A DNA stretch of 64,000 nt from Saururus chinensis (GCA_035235625.1 CP141140.1:6158685-6222684); one strand, 5' to 3'; counted from the stretch's first letter, positions 45,960 to 58,492 are shown. Translations and numbers: made by a program. Notes: a model not told the origin generated them from the letters alone.

Positions 45960-46560
45960 GGTCACAAGTGAATTGAAGGAAGAACTTCTAAAAGGAACCA
46001 CTCCAAGCGGTTTCACTCCTTTCTCAAAAATGTCTGCCCTCATTGGTACTGATGGACCATTTCTTTCTCAAAAGTCAAAAGAGGTAAATCACGCTCTTAT
46101 TACCCTTATTATTCCTGAAATTAAAACTCCTAAAAAATTCTCTAATTTTAGACCTATGCAATGTTATTTACAAAATTGCGTCTAAGGTCATGACCGACAG
46201 GTTGGAAAAGATTTTGCCCCCAAATTATCTCTCCCTTCCAAAGTACTTGCTTTTGTTCTTGGCCGTCCAATAATTGATAATGTTTTGGTTGCTTCTACCA
46301 TTCCATGAAGATTAAAACAAAAGGCAAACAGGGGTTGATAGCAATGAAGTTGCCTTTGAATTAATTATTCTATTCTTGTCAATGGTAAATCTACGGATGT
46401 GATAATGCCTACTAGGGGTGTCCATCAAGGGGATCCCCTTATTCTATTCTTGTCAATGATAAATCTACGGATGTGATAATACCTACGGGGGGCTTCTGTC
46501 AAGGGGATCGATCCCCTTGCTCCGTATTTGTTTCCCTCATGAGCAAAAGTTCACATATCT
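45960..46560 (+). mobile_element. L1-type LINE reverse-transcriptase remnant
   Basis: Broken frames on the + strand spell pieces of a plant L1 reverse transcriptase in order: NHALITLIIPEIKTPKKFSN then FRPM, ASKVMTDRLEKILPP, DNVLVAS, and VNGKSTDVIMPTRGVHQGDP. A ~75-bp piece around the QGDP motif is tandemly repeated (about 46366-46440 and 46441-46520). Several frameshifts and stops are present, so it is inactive. Confidence 0.8.
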
Positions 46561-47330
46561 CATAAAAGATGTTGAGGATAGAAAGCTCGTCAGGGGAGCT
46601 CGGGCTTCAAGGAGCTGACCTAGAGTATCCAATCACTTCTTTGTCCACGACCGTTTTCTCTTTTGCATGAGCAATTGACTAACATATACCCAAAATGTGA
46701 CCAAGTTTGTTATATTTACCTAAATAAATGTGTCATGGGAGAAACATGTTTCCCTCTCCTTTGTTCTCCAACCAGAATCGACAAGCCGGAAATACAACAT
46801 AGAAAAATCTCTCTATCAGTCCATCTCCCCCATGCGGTTTCCTCATCCGTTTCTCTTTCAAGGCCACGCGAGTTCCTCTTTTCCAATGGGTTCCTCTTCC
46901 ACAACGGCTCTTCTTCTCCAATGGGTTACTCTTTTCTAGAGTATCACCACTCTCGCCCCGTCCCTACTGCTCACCACCTTCCGAAGGCCTTACCCTACAC
47001 TCCCCGTTCTTTCCCCTTTGACAAATAAAGCTTTGCCCATTCCCCTGCTGCTCACCACATTTCGGAGGGAAAACTGCCAACTAGAAAAGTGTGTATATAT
47101 TTTCATACAAAAAAAATAATTGTTAATTATGCAAACTTGTGACTGATATCCACAAAATTAATTTTTGTCTCTAAAGATATATCAACTCTCAAATTGTGAA
47201 GTAACAAATTATCATTATAAGAGAATACAAGGTTTGTGCAAGAGAGTTTTGTTAGGCCAATACATCGCACACTTGATTTCTGGCTTTTTTCCTATTATAA
47301 TCATAGTGATGAAGTAATGCTAATAATTCA
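46561..47330. other. Intergenic repeat-like sequence, nothing identified
   Basis: 770 bp holding no recognisable gene. A moderately GC-rich stretch (46740-47060) has short open frames on both strands with no familiar protein; the rest is AT-rich. Confidence 0.5.
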
Positions 47331-47570
47331 ATTATCATTTTGAAAGGATTAAAGAGCATCTAGAATGATTAAGGATCGTCTTACATAGTTTCTGCATGGT
47401 AGATTTTCTCGGTAAGGAAAAGTTGAAAATTGGAAAACAAAAAAAACTATAAAATTGGATTTTCAGACCAATTTGGTAGTTTTCCTTTCTGAAAAAATCT
47501 ATCATGTAGAAACTATGCAAGATGGTCTTTGATCCTTCCAAATGCTCCTTAATCATTCAAAAATGATAAT
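47331..47570. mobile_element. Fold-back MITE, 240 bp
   Basis: Two ~95-bp arms are inverted copies of each other: attatcattttgaaaggatt at the left and its imperfect reverse at the right end (cattcaaaaatgataat), including a shared atagtttctgcatggtagat segment. The loop is short. The target duplication is unclear. Confidence 0.75.
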
Positions 47571-48969
47571 AGTGCTCCTCATTTCTTCTACATATTTTAC
47601 CCTTTACTTAATACCTTCAATTTTCTTTCTAACCACTAGTTTGGTAGTGTTTTTTCAATTTTCCAATTTGACAGTTTGGCAATTTTTCAATTTTGGTAGT
47701 TTTTCATATGGTCTAGGAGGTGATGCTACTTGCGTGACAAACGGCCAAGAGGCAGTGAGCGGCGAGAAGGTCCTTGCTACTCGTGTGACAAAGGACCAAG
47801 AGGCAGTGATCTGCAGGGATGGCCTTGCTGCTCTCATGACATGGTGGCAGGTGGCGGTCATGAATGTAAGATCCCTGATCTTAAACCGGTTTATTTTTAA
47901 TAATTACTTATCGGTTATCGTGTGGTTAACACGTTTTCTAATTAATTCTGTGGTTTCAAAAATAAATGATATTTCTTATGGTTTTAATCAAAACCAACTT
48001 TATAATTATTTGTTTTAAGTGTTTTTTTGGTCAAATTTAAAATTTTGGGATTTTTCTGATTTTTCATTAATTTTCTAAAAATTAGGGTTTGGCACCCCTG
48101 TGGGCCCCACCGGCAAAACTTAAGTTTTAAGACCAAATTAACCCAGACATCAACACAAGCCTTGATAAAAATTTTCATAATTTTCCCAGGTTTAATTAGT
48201 GCTCAAATAGCCAAAATACCCATTTTTAGCCCATTTTTATATTCATACCCCATTAATTACCTATGCACAGCCCAAACCCTACTATAAATAAAAAGACCTG
48301 AGCCATTTCCATTTTGGGAATAGGCTGGGAGAGGGAGATTAGGCCTAATTTCTCAATTAGGCCAGAATTAGAAATAGTTTAAGGTATGTTTTCTTTAATT
48401 AAACCTAAATCCTAGATTTTCTCCTAATCCGTTCTAGATCCATCATTTCTCCTTTATTTTGATTTGTTTTTAAACATCTAAACCACTGATTTGCATATTT
48501 ACTTCAAACCCTATATCTAAAAATCTATTTTTTATGTTTAACAAGCCCTAGATCTAAGTTTTTCGTTAAGGTTTTCTATGTTAAATCGGTTTTAATAGAG
48601 TTTAATTTAAACTCTATGTCTTTGGAAGGTTTTCAAGAAGGGTGACTATCAAATCCAAGCCTAATCAAGGGATAAGGTAATGGACCTTTAAAATTTCAGT
48701 CTTCCTATAGTAAAAAAAATCTCGATTTTGTGGTTTATTTAGAGTGGATTTACTTGATTTAGTGCTTTAATGGCGAGATTAGTAAATGGTAATTTTTTAT
48801 CCTAATTTCTTAGGGTTTTATCTTGTTATGATGTAAATTAGCTTTCTGGAAGGTATAGTGGAATTTTAATGGCATTTAAGTTGTTAGATGGAGATTTTAA
48901 GTTTCATCAATTGAGTTTCGGTTTGAAATTTTGAAATGAAGAAAAAGACCAAAACTGCTTTGTTGGCAT

Positions 48970-49135
48970 TAGAACGGCCCTGCAGGGCGTTCGAACGGTA
49001 ACACTACAGTTTTGACATATTTTATGTGTAGTCGATCGAACAACCCTGCAGGACGTTTAAACAGCAACACTACAGTTTTGACATTTTTTTTGTTTAGCCG
49101 TTCGAACGGCTACACTGCAGAATTTGACCATTTTA
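48970..49135 (+). repeat. ~60-bp tandem repeat with TTCGAA palindromes inside the solo LTR
   Basis: Three imperfect units begin near 48970, 49029 and 49095. Each has a cgttcgaacg-like palindrome, a ccctgcagg-like site, and acactacagttttgacat. The first and third units keep the palindrome best. Confidence 0.75.
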
Positions 49136-50257
49136 TGTATGTTACTTATTTCGACATATCTACTCCAAAATATCATTTTTATGTTTATGTGGAGTATTTT
49201 GAGCTATAGTAAGCTACTTTAAGAGCATACTATTGATGTCTAGAATTTGTGGTGTATATTTAAAGTTTATGTGAAATGGCTTGTAGTTGGATATACATGT
49301 TAGAGTTTGCTATCTTGAAGATTTGAGTGGTTGATTCCCTATCGTTTAAGCTTATTTTCAGTAGAGTTACAACATGCTAATAGATTGATATGTCATTATA
49401 AGATGTGGTTAAATAATATGTGAATGTTAGTGTTATGCCTAGACTTAAGTATGAGGTGAATGAGCTTACATATGTTTAGCATGTGGTTATGTTTTAACTT
49501 GAGTTATGATTTTAATAGTTCTTCTATGATTTCCGCTAGAATCCATGATTAGATGTTAATGCGCATGTGTATTGTGATGGCAAGTTAATTACAAAGCATG
49601 TTGATATACATTAAATAAGGTGCTTCTACCACGTACACACACACATGTGAGGTTGATGATTATGATGAGGCTTGATATTATGATTATGAATGATGCATGA
49701 GAGGCTGATGAGAGTACTTATCATGAATTAGGATTCATGCATGATTTGCCCACGTATGTACCATGATGCATGCATCATGAAAATGGATTTCTAATTGATG
49801 TTTTATCGAGATTGACCGAGTTTGATCGATTAGATGTAATGTGGTGGAATTGCGTGCCGAATTAATCGGACATTGGCTTAATCGAAACTTGATTAGTCTG
49901 AAGGGACATGTTTTGATTTGAGTTCCTTTGTAGAATATGTGCACTCTCCGGGTTGAGTCAAGTCAAATTGAGTTATTCTGAATTGTTAATGCGGTTAAGA
50001 TTTATTTATTGAGATAGTCGAACCTGCACCCTGAGAATCCAGTGTGGTATGCTTTTGTGCACCGGCTACCACGTGTTCTAGGTTTCCCTGAGGAAATCAG
50101 ACTCTTCTTACCGCAGAGATGTCTAGAGTGAACACACTGTTCTAGTTCATTCGGAAGTCCCTGGCCCGGACTGTCCAAAGCGAGCAGACCTGCTCTAGTT
50201 TTCCTTATGAAATTCGGATTTCCCATGTGGATAGTTCAGAGCGAGCAGAGGGGCTAA

Positions 50258-50527
50258 CTACCCCTACACCCTAGATTTCCTTATAGAATTCAGACCATGT
50301 CCAAAGCAGGTGATGCCCTAGGTTTCTGAATAGGAAATTGGACTACGTCAAGAACGGGTGATATGATATGATATGATTGTATTCTTGATACTACCCCTAC
50401 ACCTTAGTTTTCCTTATGGAATTCGAACCGTGTCCAGAGCGGGCAATACCCTAGGTTTCCGGTTAGGAAATCGAACTACGTCCAGAGCAGGCGATAGGAT
50501 ATGATATGATATGATATGATTGCATTC
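50258..50527 (+). repeat. ~135-bp tandem duplication with GATAT runs inside the solo LTR
   Basis: Two copies, each running from actacccctacacc through tttccttatgga, tccagagc-gggc and ccctaggtttc to a tgatatgatatgat run, start near 50258 and 50391. Related half-units extend left to about 50020. A separate 58-bp duplication (gttagagatacatctcatgc) lies at 50710-50810. Confidence 0.75.
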
Positions 50528-51457
50528 CTCTCATGAATGGAGATATTTACCCTTTAATGATAATGCATGTATATGATGTATGTCATGCATGATTGTGTAC
50601 CATGGGATTTTTCACGTTCGTCGTGCAGAATGGATGAGATATGTTATGAATGCCTGATTTGAAGATTGTGATTGAGACACTATATGCAGGGTTGCATGAT
50701 CTAAAATATATGTTAGAGATACATCTCATGCAGGTTTATATGATGTTGATGTATAATATGAAATGTATGTTAGAGATACATCTCATGCAGGTTTCTATGA
50801 TGTTGGATTGCACTATGTGATTTAGGCACTATGATGCAGGTTTTTGTGATATGTATGTGTGATCAGAAAATGATATATCTTGTCAGTTATTGGTTTTAAT
50901 TGTTATATTACTATGCCGTCGTGTTTTCGATGATTATAGTTATATTAAAAACCATTGCTAAGTTTGTTAAACTCACCCTTCTTTCTTGTGCTTTTGCTTT
51001 GGGGCTGCGTGGCGTGACACGCAGATGGACAGGATCCTCTCCATGAGGAAAGGTCAGAGACGACTTAAGAGTAAACGCGAAGACTCCTTGTGGCTTGTTT
51101 CCTTGTTTTCTTGCTATTATGTTAGAACCTATGTGTGTGGTTCTCATTTTGGTTTGTGCTACATTATACATTTGGGTTGTTTGAGACATATTTTGGAGCC
51201 TAGAGTAGGCTATGGATTAACTAAGTATGTAGGTTTGAGATTTTAGTTATTTTAGAGTTAAAGTAACTCTTTTGAATCTACTTATTTACTTTTGCTCAAA
51301 GTGGTGCGTATATTCCGTAATTTTGTTAGATCGCCCGTGATTAGGGCATAAGTTTTCTACTAAATCGTTTTTCAATATCCTAGTCGCCCTCGTACGCTTG
51401 ACTGACCCCTGGACCGGGTTTGGCTCCGGTCGGGCAGTGCCGGGGCGTGACAATGAG

Positions 51458-52018
51458 GGTTTCCTTTCCTCTATTGATTATTCGATGGTGGATAACAAAG
51501 AAGAAAAGAGGGCTGCCTTTGTGGGAGTCGGATGGGATAATCCTATTCAAGAAGGGGAGGCTTTTTCAGTGTGGAGCAGGAGGGTGATGGAGGCCGCATA
51601 AGGCAGAAGTAGAGGTAGTGGAGGGTGGAGGCATTATCGTACAAAGATAGGAGGAGACCCTTCATGCGGCAAGCAGTGAGACAAAAGGAGAGAGAAGGCG
51701 AGACAAAGGGAAGGGCGAGCAGCAGTCAGTGGGGTCAGGTGGAGATTGGCCAAAGTTATGTAGAAGGAGAACATGTTGGGAGAAAGGGAAAAGAAGGGTT
51801 ATGACTGGAGAGGATAGTGTTGTCCATTCCTATCACACGTTTCTCACCTCCCACTTGAAGTCTAGTTAGGTAAATATTTAAAACTTGCTCACACTTTAGG
51901 TATATGACCAAACTAAGAGTCTAATTTGGTCAAATGCTCTTTTTGCATAGTTAATTGGAGGAGTATAATTAAATAAATAATATTCTTAATCTTTATCCAT
52001 GAGCTTCTGGTTAGAAAT
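51458..52018. other. Intergenic stretch, nothing identified
   Basis: 560 bp, purine-rich in the middle (51590-51780). The short open frame at 51398-51601 spans the LTR end and resembles no known protein. It may be flanking sequence of an older retroelement. Confidence 0.4.
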
Positions 52019-52185
52019 TAAACAAAGAAGAAACCATCATCTTTTTTAGTAGCAACACTCAAGAAGATATGAAGGAGATGATCAAAGGTTGCTTGGGTGT
52101 TCCTGAAGTCACACATTATGATAAATATTTGGGATTACCACATTTAATTGGTAGATGGAAAAAACTAGCCTTTGGAGGGGGGGCA
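52019..52185 (+). mobile_element. L1-type LINE fragment
   Basis: Coding-like sequence reads NTQEDMKEMIKGCLGVPE then YDKYLGLPHLIGRWKKLAFG, the conserved segment downstream of the reverse-transcriptase core in plant L1 elements. Together with the piece at 45960-46560 it could be one LINE torn apart by later insertions. A partial copy is at 53514-53574. Confidence 0.75.
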
Positions 52186-52318
52186 AATTTAATGTGTGGA
52201 AATTTCCACCTAGCTACAACTGTGAAAAGAGGTGAGAGCAGTTGTGGGCGGAGGAAGAGGTGTCGATTGAAAGAGAAGCTAGTTGCGGCCAACATAAGGA
52301 GAACGAGGATGAGGGGAA

Positions 52319-55230
52319 TGTCACACCCCCAACCCAAAACAGACAAGAGGATACAAGAACTCCTAACCCAACCCTAGATTAGATCAAATGCACAACTAAG
52401 TCATTGCTTTGTTCAAAAACAATATGAAGAATAATGTAAAAAAGAAATTTAACTACTTTTTATGATAACTAAGATTAAGCATTCAATATACAACATCTTG
52501 AGACAATGAAATAAGCATAGTCTTTAACTATAGAAGAAAGTCTATCATAACTAAAAATTAAACGTTATCAATATTATATAAACTTTCCTTATGTTCCTTG
52601 ATTATTCACAATTCCATTATGTCTCCAATTTAAACTACATATACTTAATAGTCATAAAACTATACTAAAATTATTAAATTTTAACTATTAGTATTTCCCC
52701 CTAAACCATGATTGGTTCAGTAGGCAAGTTAAAGTTCACTATTAAGAGTAAAAATGTTATTTTATATACTTATGTAGATTTTTGTTTGACTTGAAACTTG
52801 GTAGGGATGTTTATTAGTCTTATAAGGATCTATCATATTTTTTTAGAATTTTAATAAGATTGGTATCTATGTGAACTAGGTCAAATTTGGTCTCTTAATT
52901 TTAGTATCTTAAAATTAGGATAGGCTCAATGAATAGTAATCGTTAGTCTCTACATAAAATTTAAGAAAATATATCATAATTTGTTTGACATGTAGATAAT
53001 AGTGCCAATGCATTTTTGTTTGATAGTTAACATATAGTTTGATATGTAGTATAATCTATATTGTATCCTATTTTTTACTAATTATAGTATATATGTATAT
53101 ACTTTATTAAATCAAATTTCTATGATGAATTTAAATTTCAACATATATCACATGTGGACATATGTATAAAATATAAATATGTTGTATATGTATTTTGGGA
53201 TTGATAATTGTGCATGTGTACACATAGGCCAATATATAATGTATATTATAAAATATATTTATAAATTTCATTTAAGTTCGGTTTGAGTCGAGTTCAAGTT
53301 TTATTCTAGTCGAGTCGAGTCGAGTCAAGCTAAAATATGCTTGAGCTCGACTAGAGTATGTTCAAGTTCGAGTCGAGCCACTTTGAGTCAAACCATATTC
53401 GAGTCGAGTCAAGTCGAGGCACCCTTACTTGATGAGCTGGCTTAACTGCTTAGCACCCCTAGTCATTACACTGTACCTACCTTGAGAATGAACATCGTCC
53501 TTGAAGTTCACTAATTATGATAAATATTTGGGATTACCACCTTTAATTGGTGGATGAAAAAAATTAGCCTTTGGGTCAAGCCATATTCGAGTTGAATCGA
53601 GTCAAGACATCCTTGCTCGATGAGCTGACTTAACTCCTTAGCACCCCTAGTCATTACACTCTACCCACCTTGAGAATGAACTTCGTCCTTGAAGTTTGCT
53701 AAGTCTACTATGTTTTAACCCCACAACACTAATGATTTTAAATCATTTTTTTCCTCTAAAAATTCGACAATACTCTTCAAATACCTTTGAAAACATTGAT
53801 ACTTATACATACTCTAAGTAGACCGAGAGAATTGATGTGACAAATATTGATCCATTCCTTTCCATTAAGGTTAGCTCAAGAGCCTTGTGAAAAACTCATT
53901 AAAAAATTACTTCTTAGTTATGGTCTAATGAGATCATAATTGAAATATATATTTTTTTAAACTTGACCAACGTAGAAAGATAAATGTGACCAACATAGCG
54001 CTCCACTAGTCACTTATCTCCTTGACCGTTACCCATCTTGCAGTTTGAAAACTTTGCAAATGTTTAGCACTTAACATTTAGCATACAATAATCAACATTA
54101 ATCAAGGAAAGATGTCAATGACAATGGTAAGAGGGGCTGGTCCTTTATCCTCGGAATAGTTGTCTACTCTTTTCTATAACCTTGGAACTTTCCTAACAAA
54201 CAACAATCATATAAGCATACAAGAAGTTTCAACATCCAGGCAAGTATGTTATATTAAACAACATAGCTAACTTAATTCTAAACAAACAACAAACAAGCAG
54301 CTTCAACAATCACCATGATCAATTAATATTAAATACCCAAGCCAACTTAATTCCTACTAACTAGCAAACAATACAGTCATAGCCTTGAGCACCAATTCCA
54401 TTTATAACTCCAAAATCAAACAAAGCAACACCAAATCAAACAATAACACAATAAGTTAACGGTACCAACATCGTTATTATTGTCTAATTCTTTTATTATC
54501 TCACTTCTCATTAACCTCAATGTTTCCAATATCCATTAGGTATTATCTATTAGTGGATATATTCCACTTTTGTTATTTTCCCTTGCTTTTAAATAAAAAT
54601 GACTCCGATACCACTAATTGTCATGCCCCCTGACCCAAAATAGGCAAGAGGACACGACAACTCCTAACCCAACCCTTGATTGGATCAGAATGCACAACCG
54701 AGTCATTGCTTTGTTCAAAAATAATCCAAAGAATAATATAAAAAGAAATTTTAACTACATTTTATGATTACTAAGATTAAGCGATCAATATGCAACATCT
54801 TGAGGCAATGACATAAGCATATGCCTTAAACTATAGAAGAAAATCTATCATAACTGAAAATTAAATGCTATCAATATTATATGAAGTTTCCTTATATTCC
54901 TTGATTTATTCCAAATTTCATCAGGTCTACAAGTTATACTATAGATTCTTAAGAGTCATAAAAATATATTAAAATTATTAAATTTTAACTATTAGTATCC
55001 CCCCAAACCGTGATTGGTTTAGTAGGCAAGTTAAAGTTCACTATTAAGGGTAAAAATATCATTTTATATATTTTTGTAGATTTTTGTTTGACTTGAAATT
55101 TGGCAAGGATGTTTATTAGTCTTATAAGAATATGCCATGATTTTATAGAATTTTAATAAGATTGGTACATATGTGAACTAGGTCTAATTTCGTATCTTAG
55201 TTTTAGTATCTTAAAATTAGGATTGACTCA
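52319..55230 (-). mobile_element. Non-autonomous LTR element with ~610-bp LTRs
   Basis: Two direct repeats, 52319-52928 and 54619-55230, start TGTCACACCCCC or TGTCATGCCCCC and end CTCA. Next to the right copy is the reverse of TGGTATCGGAGTC, a primer-binding site, so the element reads on the - strand with its 5' LTR at the right. The 1.7-kb interior has no retroelement protein, which fits a LARD/TRIM-like non-autonomous fossil. The outer flanks do not show a matching 5-bp duplication. LTRs look about 85% identical, so it is older than the copia insertions. Confidence 0.7.
53270..53700. repeat. GAGTC-rich run and ~190-bp duplication inside the non-autonomous LTR element
   Basis: Near-tandem (cgagt)n motifs run from 53270 to 53420. 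A unit from gagtcgagtcaag through gcacccctagtcattacac to cgtccttgaagtt appears at about 53397-53511 and again at 53586-53697. Between the copies lies a 61-bp piece identical in most bases to the LINE fragment at 52115-52175. Confidence 0.75.
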
Positions 55231-56207
55231 ATTAGTACAGGGGAGGTGGAAAGAGAAAGTGGCGGCAAAGGAAGAGGTGGCAAGCAGGGAGAGGAGAGAA
55301 GTAAAAGAGGAGGAGAAAGAAGAAAAAGAAAAAAATAAGAGGGGTAACTTTGTCTATTAAACCTAGTGTCCATTTTTTTTAATTGTCGCTAGTTATCAAA
55401 CCCCCAAAAAATTTACCCCAACTAATTCTATCCATTAGGTCAGGTGCGACGTCCGGTTCTTAGTATAAAAATAGGTAGTAAAATTTCAATCGTGTTTACC
55501 AAAAAATGTCAAAGGTGGCTCCACCAATGTTTAGTTTCCTATTTACTGATACTTTCCTACTACTAAGTTTTATAATAAGAGGCTCCCAGGGGGACCGGGG
55601 TAGGAGGGCCGATTAACTAACGAGAAAATATAAGGTGCCGGCTGCAAAAAGAAAAGACTGCCGGCGTAAGTTACATATCGCAAACGTAACATTACATCAC
55701 ATTCACTTTTAAGCTCCTCCCTCGGGCCTCAGCATAGCAACACAACTACATGTAATCATGGACCCTTGAAAATTTACGTCCACCCATTTTAAGTGCTTAA
55801 TAAACCCTAAAACTGTAATGAAGCATCTATCTCAAGCCAAAGCACTACTGCTGGGCTGGGAGCATCCCGAACACTGAAGATTTTGGAGACATAAACTGGG
55901 GATGAACGTTCGGGGAGTTCATCCTATCAATCGAATTAAAACCAGCTTCCGCATGATGTAGGCATCATTACGTCATACCTAGTCTTAGCTATCCGACAAC
56001 ACCAATCTCCTCACGTGATCTGTCTTCCATTAAATGTACAGGTTGAAGACTATAGCCATGCAAAAGACTTGTCTGTAACAAACCAGATCATCACAAAAAA
56101 TAGAGATCGAGATCATTGATGGTAAAAGATCAGGATTAATATATATCATTCTGATCGACATACCAAGACCCAACCTCAACTGGGTGCAACCAACTTAGCT
56201 TCCTTAT
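55231..56207. other. Intergenic stretch, nothing identified
   Basis: About 1 kb with a purine-rich start (55245-55345) and mixed composition after that. I see no gene, RNA or clear transposon ends. Confidence 0.5.
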
Positions 56208-56542
56208 GGGCCTGTTAGGGGTTTCGGAAAAAATAGATGAAAAATAAATTTTCTTGGAAAAATATATTGCATGCGGTTAGGGGCTGTAGAAAATTAAAAT
56301 ATGGAAAATTTTAGTTTTTCGACCTATGGAAATAAGGGTGGAAAATTGGAATTTATTTCCCGACCCCCGTACCCTCTGGAAATAAAATTTCCTACCATTG
56401 TCGGGTTGCTGCTCTCCGCTCCAATGTAATGGAGTTAGCTACCTCTCAGGACGCGGCCATGGCCACTCGCTATCTCCCCTTCACCGCCGCCGATCCTTCC
56501 CAACTCCACCGCGCCTTCACTTAATAAGAAGGAAGGACTCAC

Positions 56543-56699
56543 TATCGGGTCCACCGAGTTGAGTGATGGCATCGATGAACCGCTCGTGGAGCTCAGCTGT
56601 CCACCGGAGCCGGGGCTTGGGGTCAGTGGTGAGAACCAGGTAGGCATTGCGGGGGAGATTGGCCCCATCCAGAGGCCCTCCCGGCAGCCCATCACGCCA
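56543..56699 (-). pseudogene. Captured first exon of a MYB-CC (PHL2/PHL3-like) transcription factor
   Basis: An open stretch on the - strand reads PLDGANLPRNAYLVLTTDPK then PRLRWTAELHERFIDAITQL and GGPD. This is the N-terminal half of the GARP/MYB-like DNA-binding domain as found in phosphate-response PHL2/PHL3 proteins. It ends at a good donor (gtgagt at 56542) with one base (a) left over, which would complete the Lys of the family's GGPDKATPK. The next exon is not found in the following kilobase, and there is no in-frame ATG after the upstream stop. It is a single-exon fragment inside the TIR element. Confidence 0.8.
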
Positions 56700-58038
56700 T
56701 TATCTAAAGGTAGCATCGCCGATTACATTCTCCCTTGACGACCCACAACCAAATTCGAAATTTTGTGGCAAAATCCGAGAAACCCAGAGCTTCAACTTCT
56801 GGAAAGCACCCACAAAAATGTCCTTCAAAAAGTCAACCGGCGTCACCCAGATGCCTTGGAAGGCCGACTCGAAGCGGGAGCACAGTGCTCACCGGATTAG
56901 GATGTCTTAAATTTTCTTGTTATATAAGCTCTCTTTGTATGTATTATTCACTAATAAGTGTGCAGAACCGCAAGTTGGAAGGTTCTTGTGATTGCATTTT
57001 GATGAACTTTTCTACATTTCTTTTATCATATTGATATTTTATTTCAATAATATAACCTGATATATTAAAGACCTATTTCAAGTTTCAACATCTGTTGCTT
57101 GTTGAGTTCAGTTAAGAGGATGTAACCTGGTTCAGAGGTTTCCTGTGATTGGAATTTAGGATGAGAGATAGAAACCTTTGACATATTTTAGTATATTCGG
57201 TAAGAAGTTTTATTGAACACATCTGTAGAAAAATAACCACTTAAGTTTTGCTTGTTCATAATTTTGTTCTTTCTTGCAATTGGGAACACATTTGCATTTT
57301 TCACTATTAATTTATTACAGTAACTGATGAGTCTTGTTTCAACTTGTTCTCATTTGCACTTAAGTTGTTTTTTATTTTCCAGTACCTTTGAGTTCTTTTA
57401 CTTATACCGTATTATCGAATTCCGATTAAAGATGAATCTACATAAATAGATAGAACTACCTGTTACACTCTGTTTCATTAAAGACTAGTCTACATGAATA
57501 GATAGAACTACATGTTACACTCAATTTCATGTACTTTTGGCTTCTGGTCTATAAGTAGAAAATAGCGAGTGTTGAATATGAACTAGATATTAAATTTTAG
57601 GTACAGAAGTAGACTTGGTGCATATTGGATTCATGTGTTATTGAAGGGGGTTCCTTGAAATCTGAAAAGAAAGCACTTTCCAGAATCACGTCTAGATATG
57701 TTTTAAATTGGAAGTGAATTTAGGCGCCAGATTTCAATAATGCATGCTTTTGAAAGATTCCCTTGAAAGTATTTACCGAACAACTTTCAGATCTTAATAA
57801 ATCCCCTTTGTCTTCTGTTACATATTTGCAGTTCCAGAAATGGTGAAAATATAAAAAAATGATTGCAATACTTGAATGAATTGATGATTCGAGTCAACTA
57901 TGTGTTCCTTTACATTGATTTTTTTTTTTTAGCTTCTTCTTTTGATAGCTGAAGTGCAACACAAACAAGGCACCAGTTTATTTATATTTGTTAGTCCAAA
58001 TACTTGCAACTACATAGAGATGGCTTGGTTTTTTTCAG

Positions 58039-58492
58039 ATGTTCATTGGTGATGGTGCATATCTTGTTCGTGATGCTTTTCAACTGGCAAAAGAGAAATC
58101 TCCTTGTATTATATTTACTAATGAGATTGATGCAATTAGTACTAAGCATTTTGACAGGTATGCTAGATCATTAGTGTGACTGAGAGCTTCTATTATAAGC
58201 CTGCTCTTGTGCTTTTATGCAAGGTGGCACAGAGTACTTAAAGAGTAGGAAGTAAAGAAGTCATCTGGTGCTGAGGTTGCTGGAATCAGAAGCCACTCAG
58301 CAAATAAGCCTGGTTCAATTGACCTTGCCTGACTAGTAGCATATGATTTATGAGCATTTTCTCAACTAGGCATCTGATTTGAATACGTTTTTATAATATT
58401 GCCGTGAAGTCAGTGGAGATAGGGAAGTGCAGCGGATAATGTTGGAGTTACTTAATCAACTTGATGGTTTTAGCCGTGATGACAGGATTAAA
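58039..58492 (+). pseudogene. Captured pair of RPT5 (26S proteasome AAA-ATPase) exons
   Basis: Exon one, 58039-58157, reads [20 protein letters not shown] then [19 protein letters not shown]. Exon two, 58405-58492, reads [20 protein letters not shown] then GFSRDDRIK. They join in the phase expected of RPT5. The Walker B motif of the family (IIFIDEID) reads IIFTNEID, and the acceptor before exon two is ccg where cag is expected, so the copy is degraded. Exon one keeps a good acceptor and both exons keep GT donors. The remaining RPT5 exons are absent on both sides. Confidence 0.88.

Larger units (their letters stand above)
47865..51452 (+). mobile_element. Solo LTR of a long-LTR retrotransposon, 3.6 kb
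   Basis: It starts TGTAAGATCCCTGATC and ends CCGGGGCGTGACA, flanked by ATGAA (47860-47864) and ATGAG (51453-51457), 4 of 5 matching. A TATAAATA box near 48283 fits an LTR promoter on the + strand. No gag or pol parts lie beside it, so the internal region was probably lost by LTR-LTR recombination. It contains several families of internal tandem repeats. The length suggests a Ty3/gypsy lineage with long LTRs, but the lineage is not identified. Confidence 0.65.

Noticed and set aside
56429-56524. 31-codon frame MELATSQDAA... at the left end of the second Pack-type element
   Set aside because: It has a start and a stop but no family resemblance I can support; it may be part of a captured exon.
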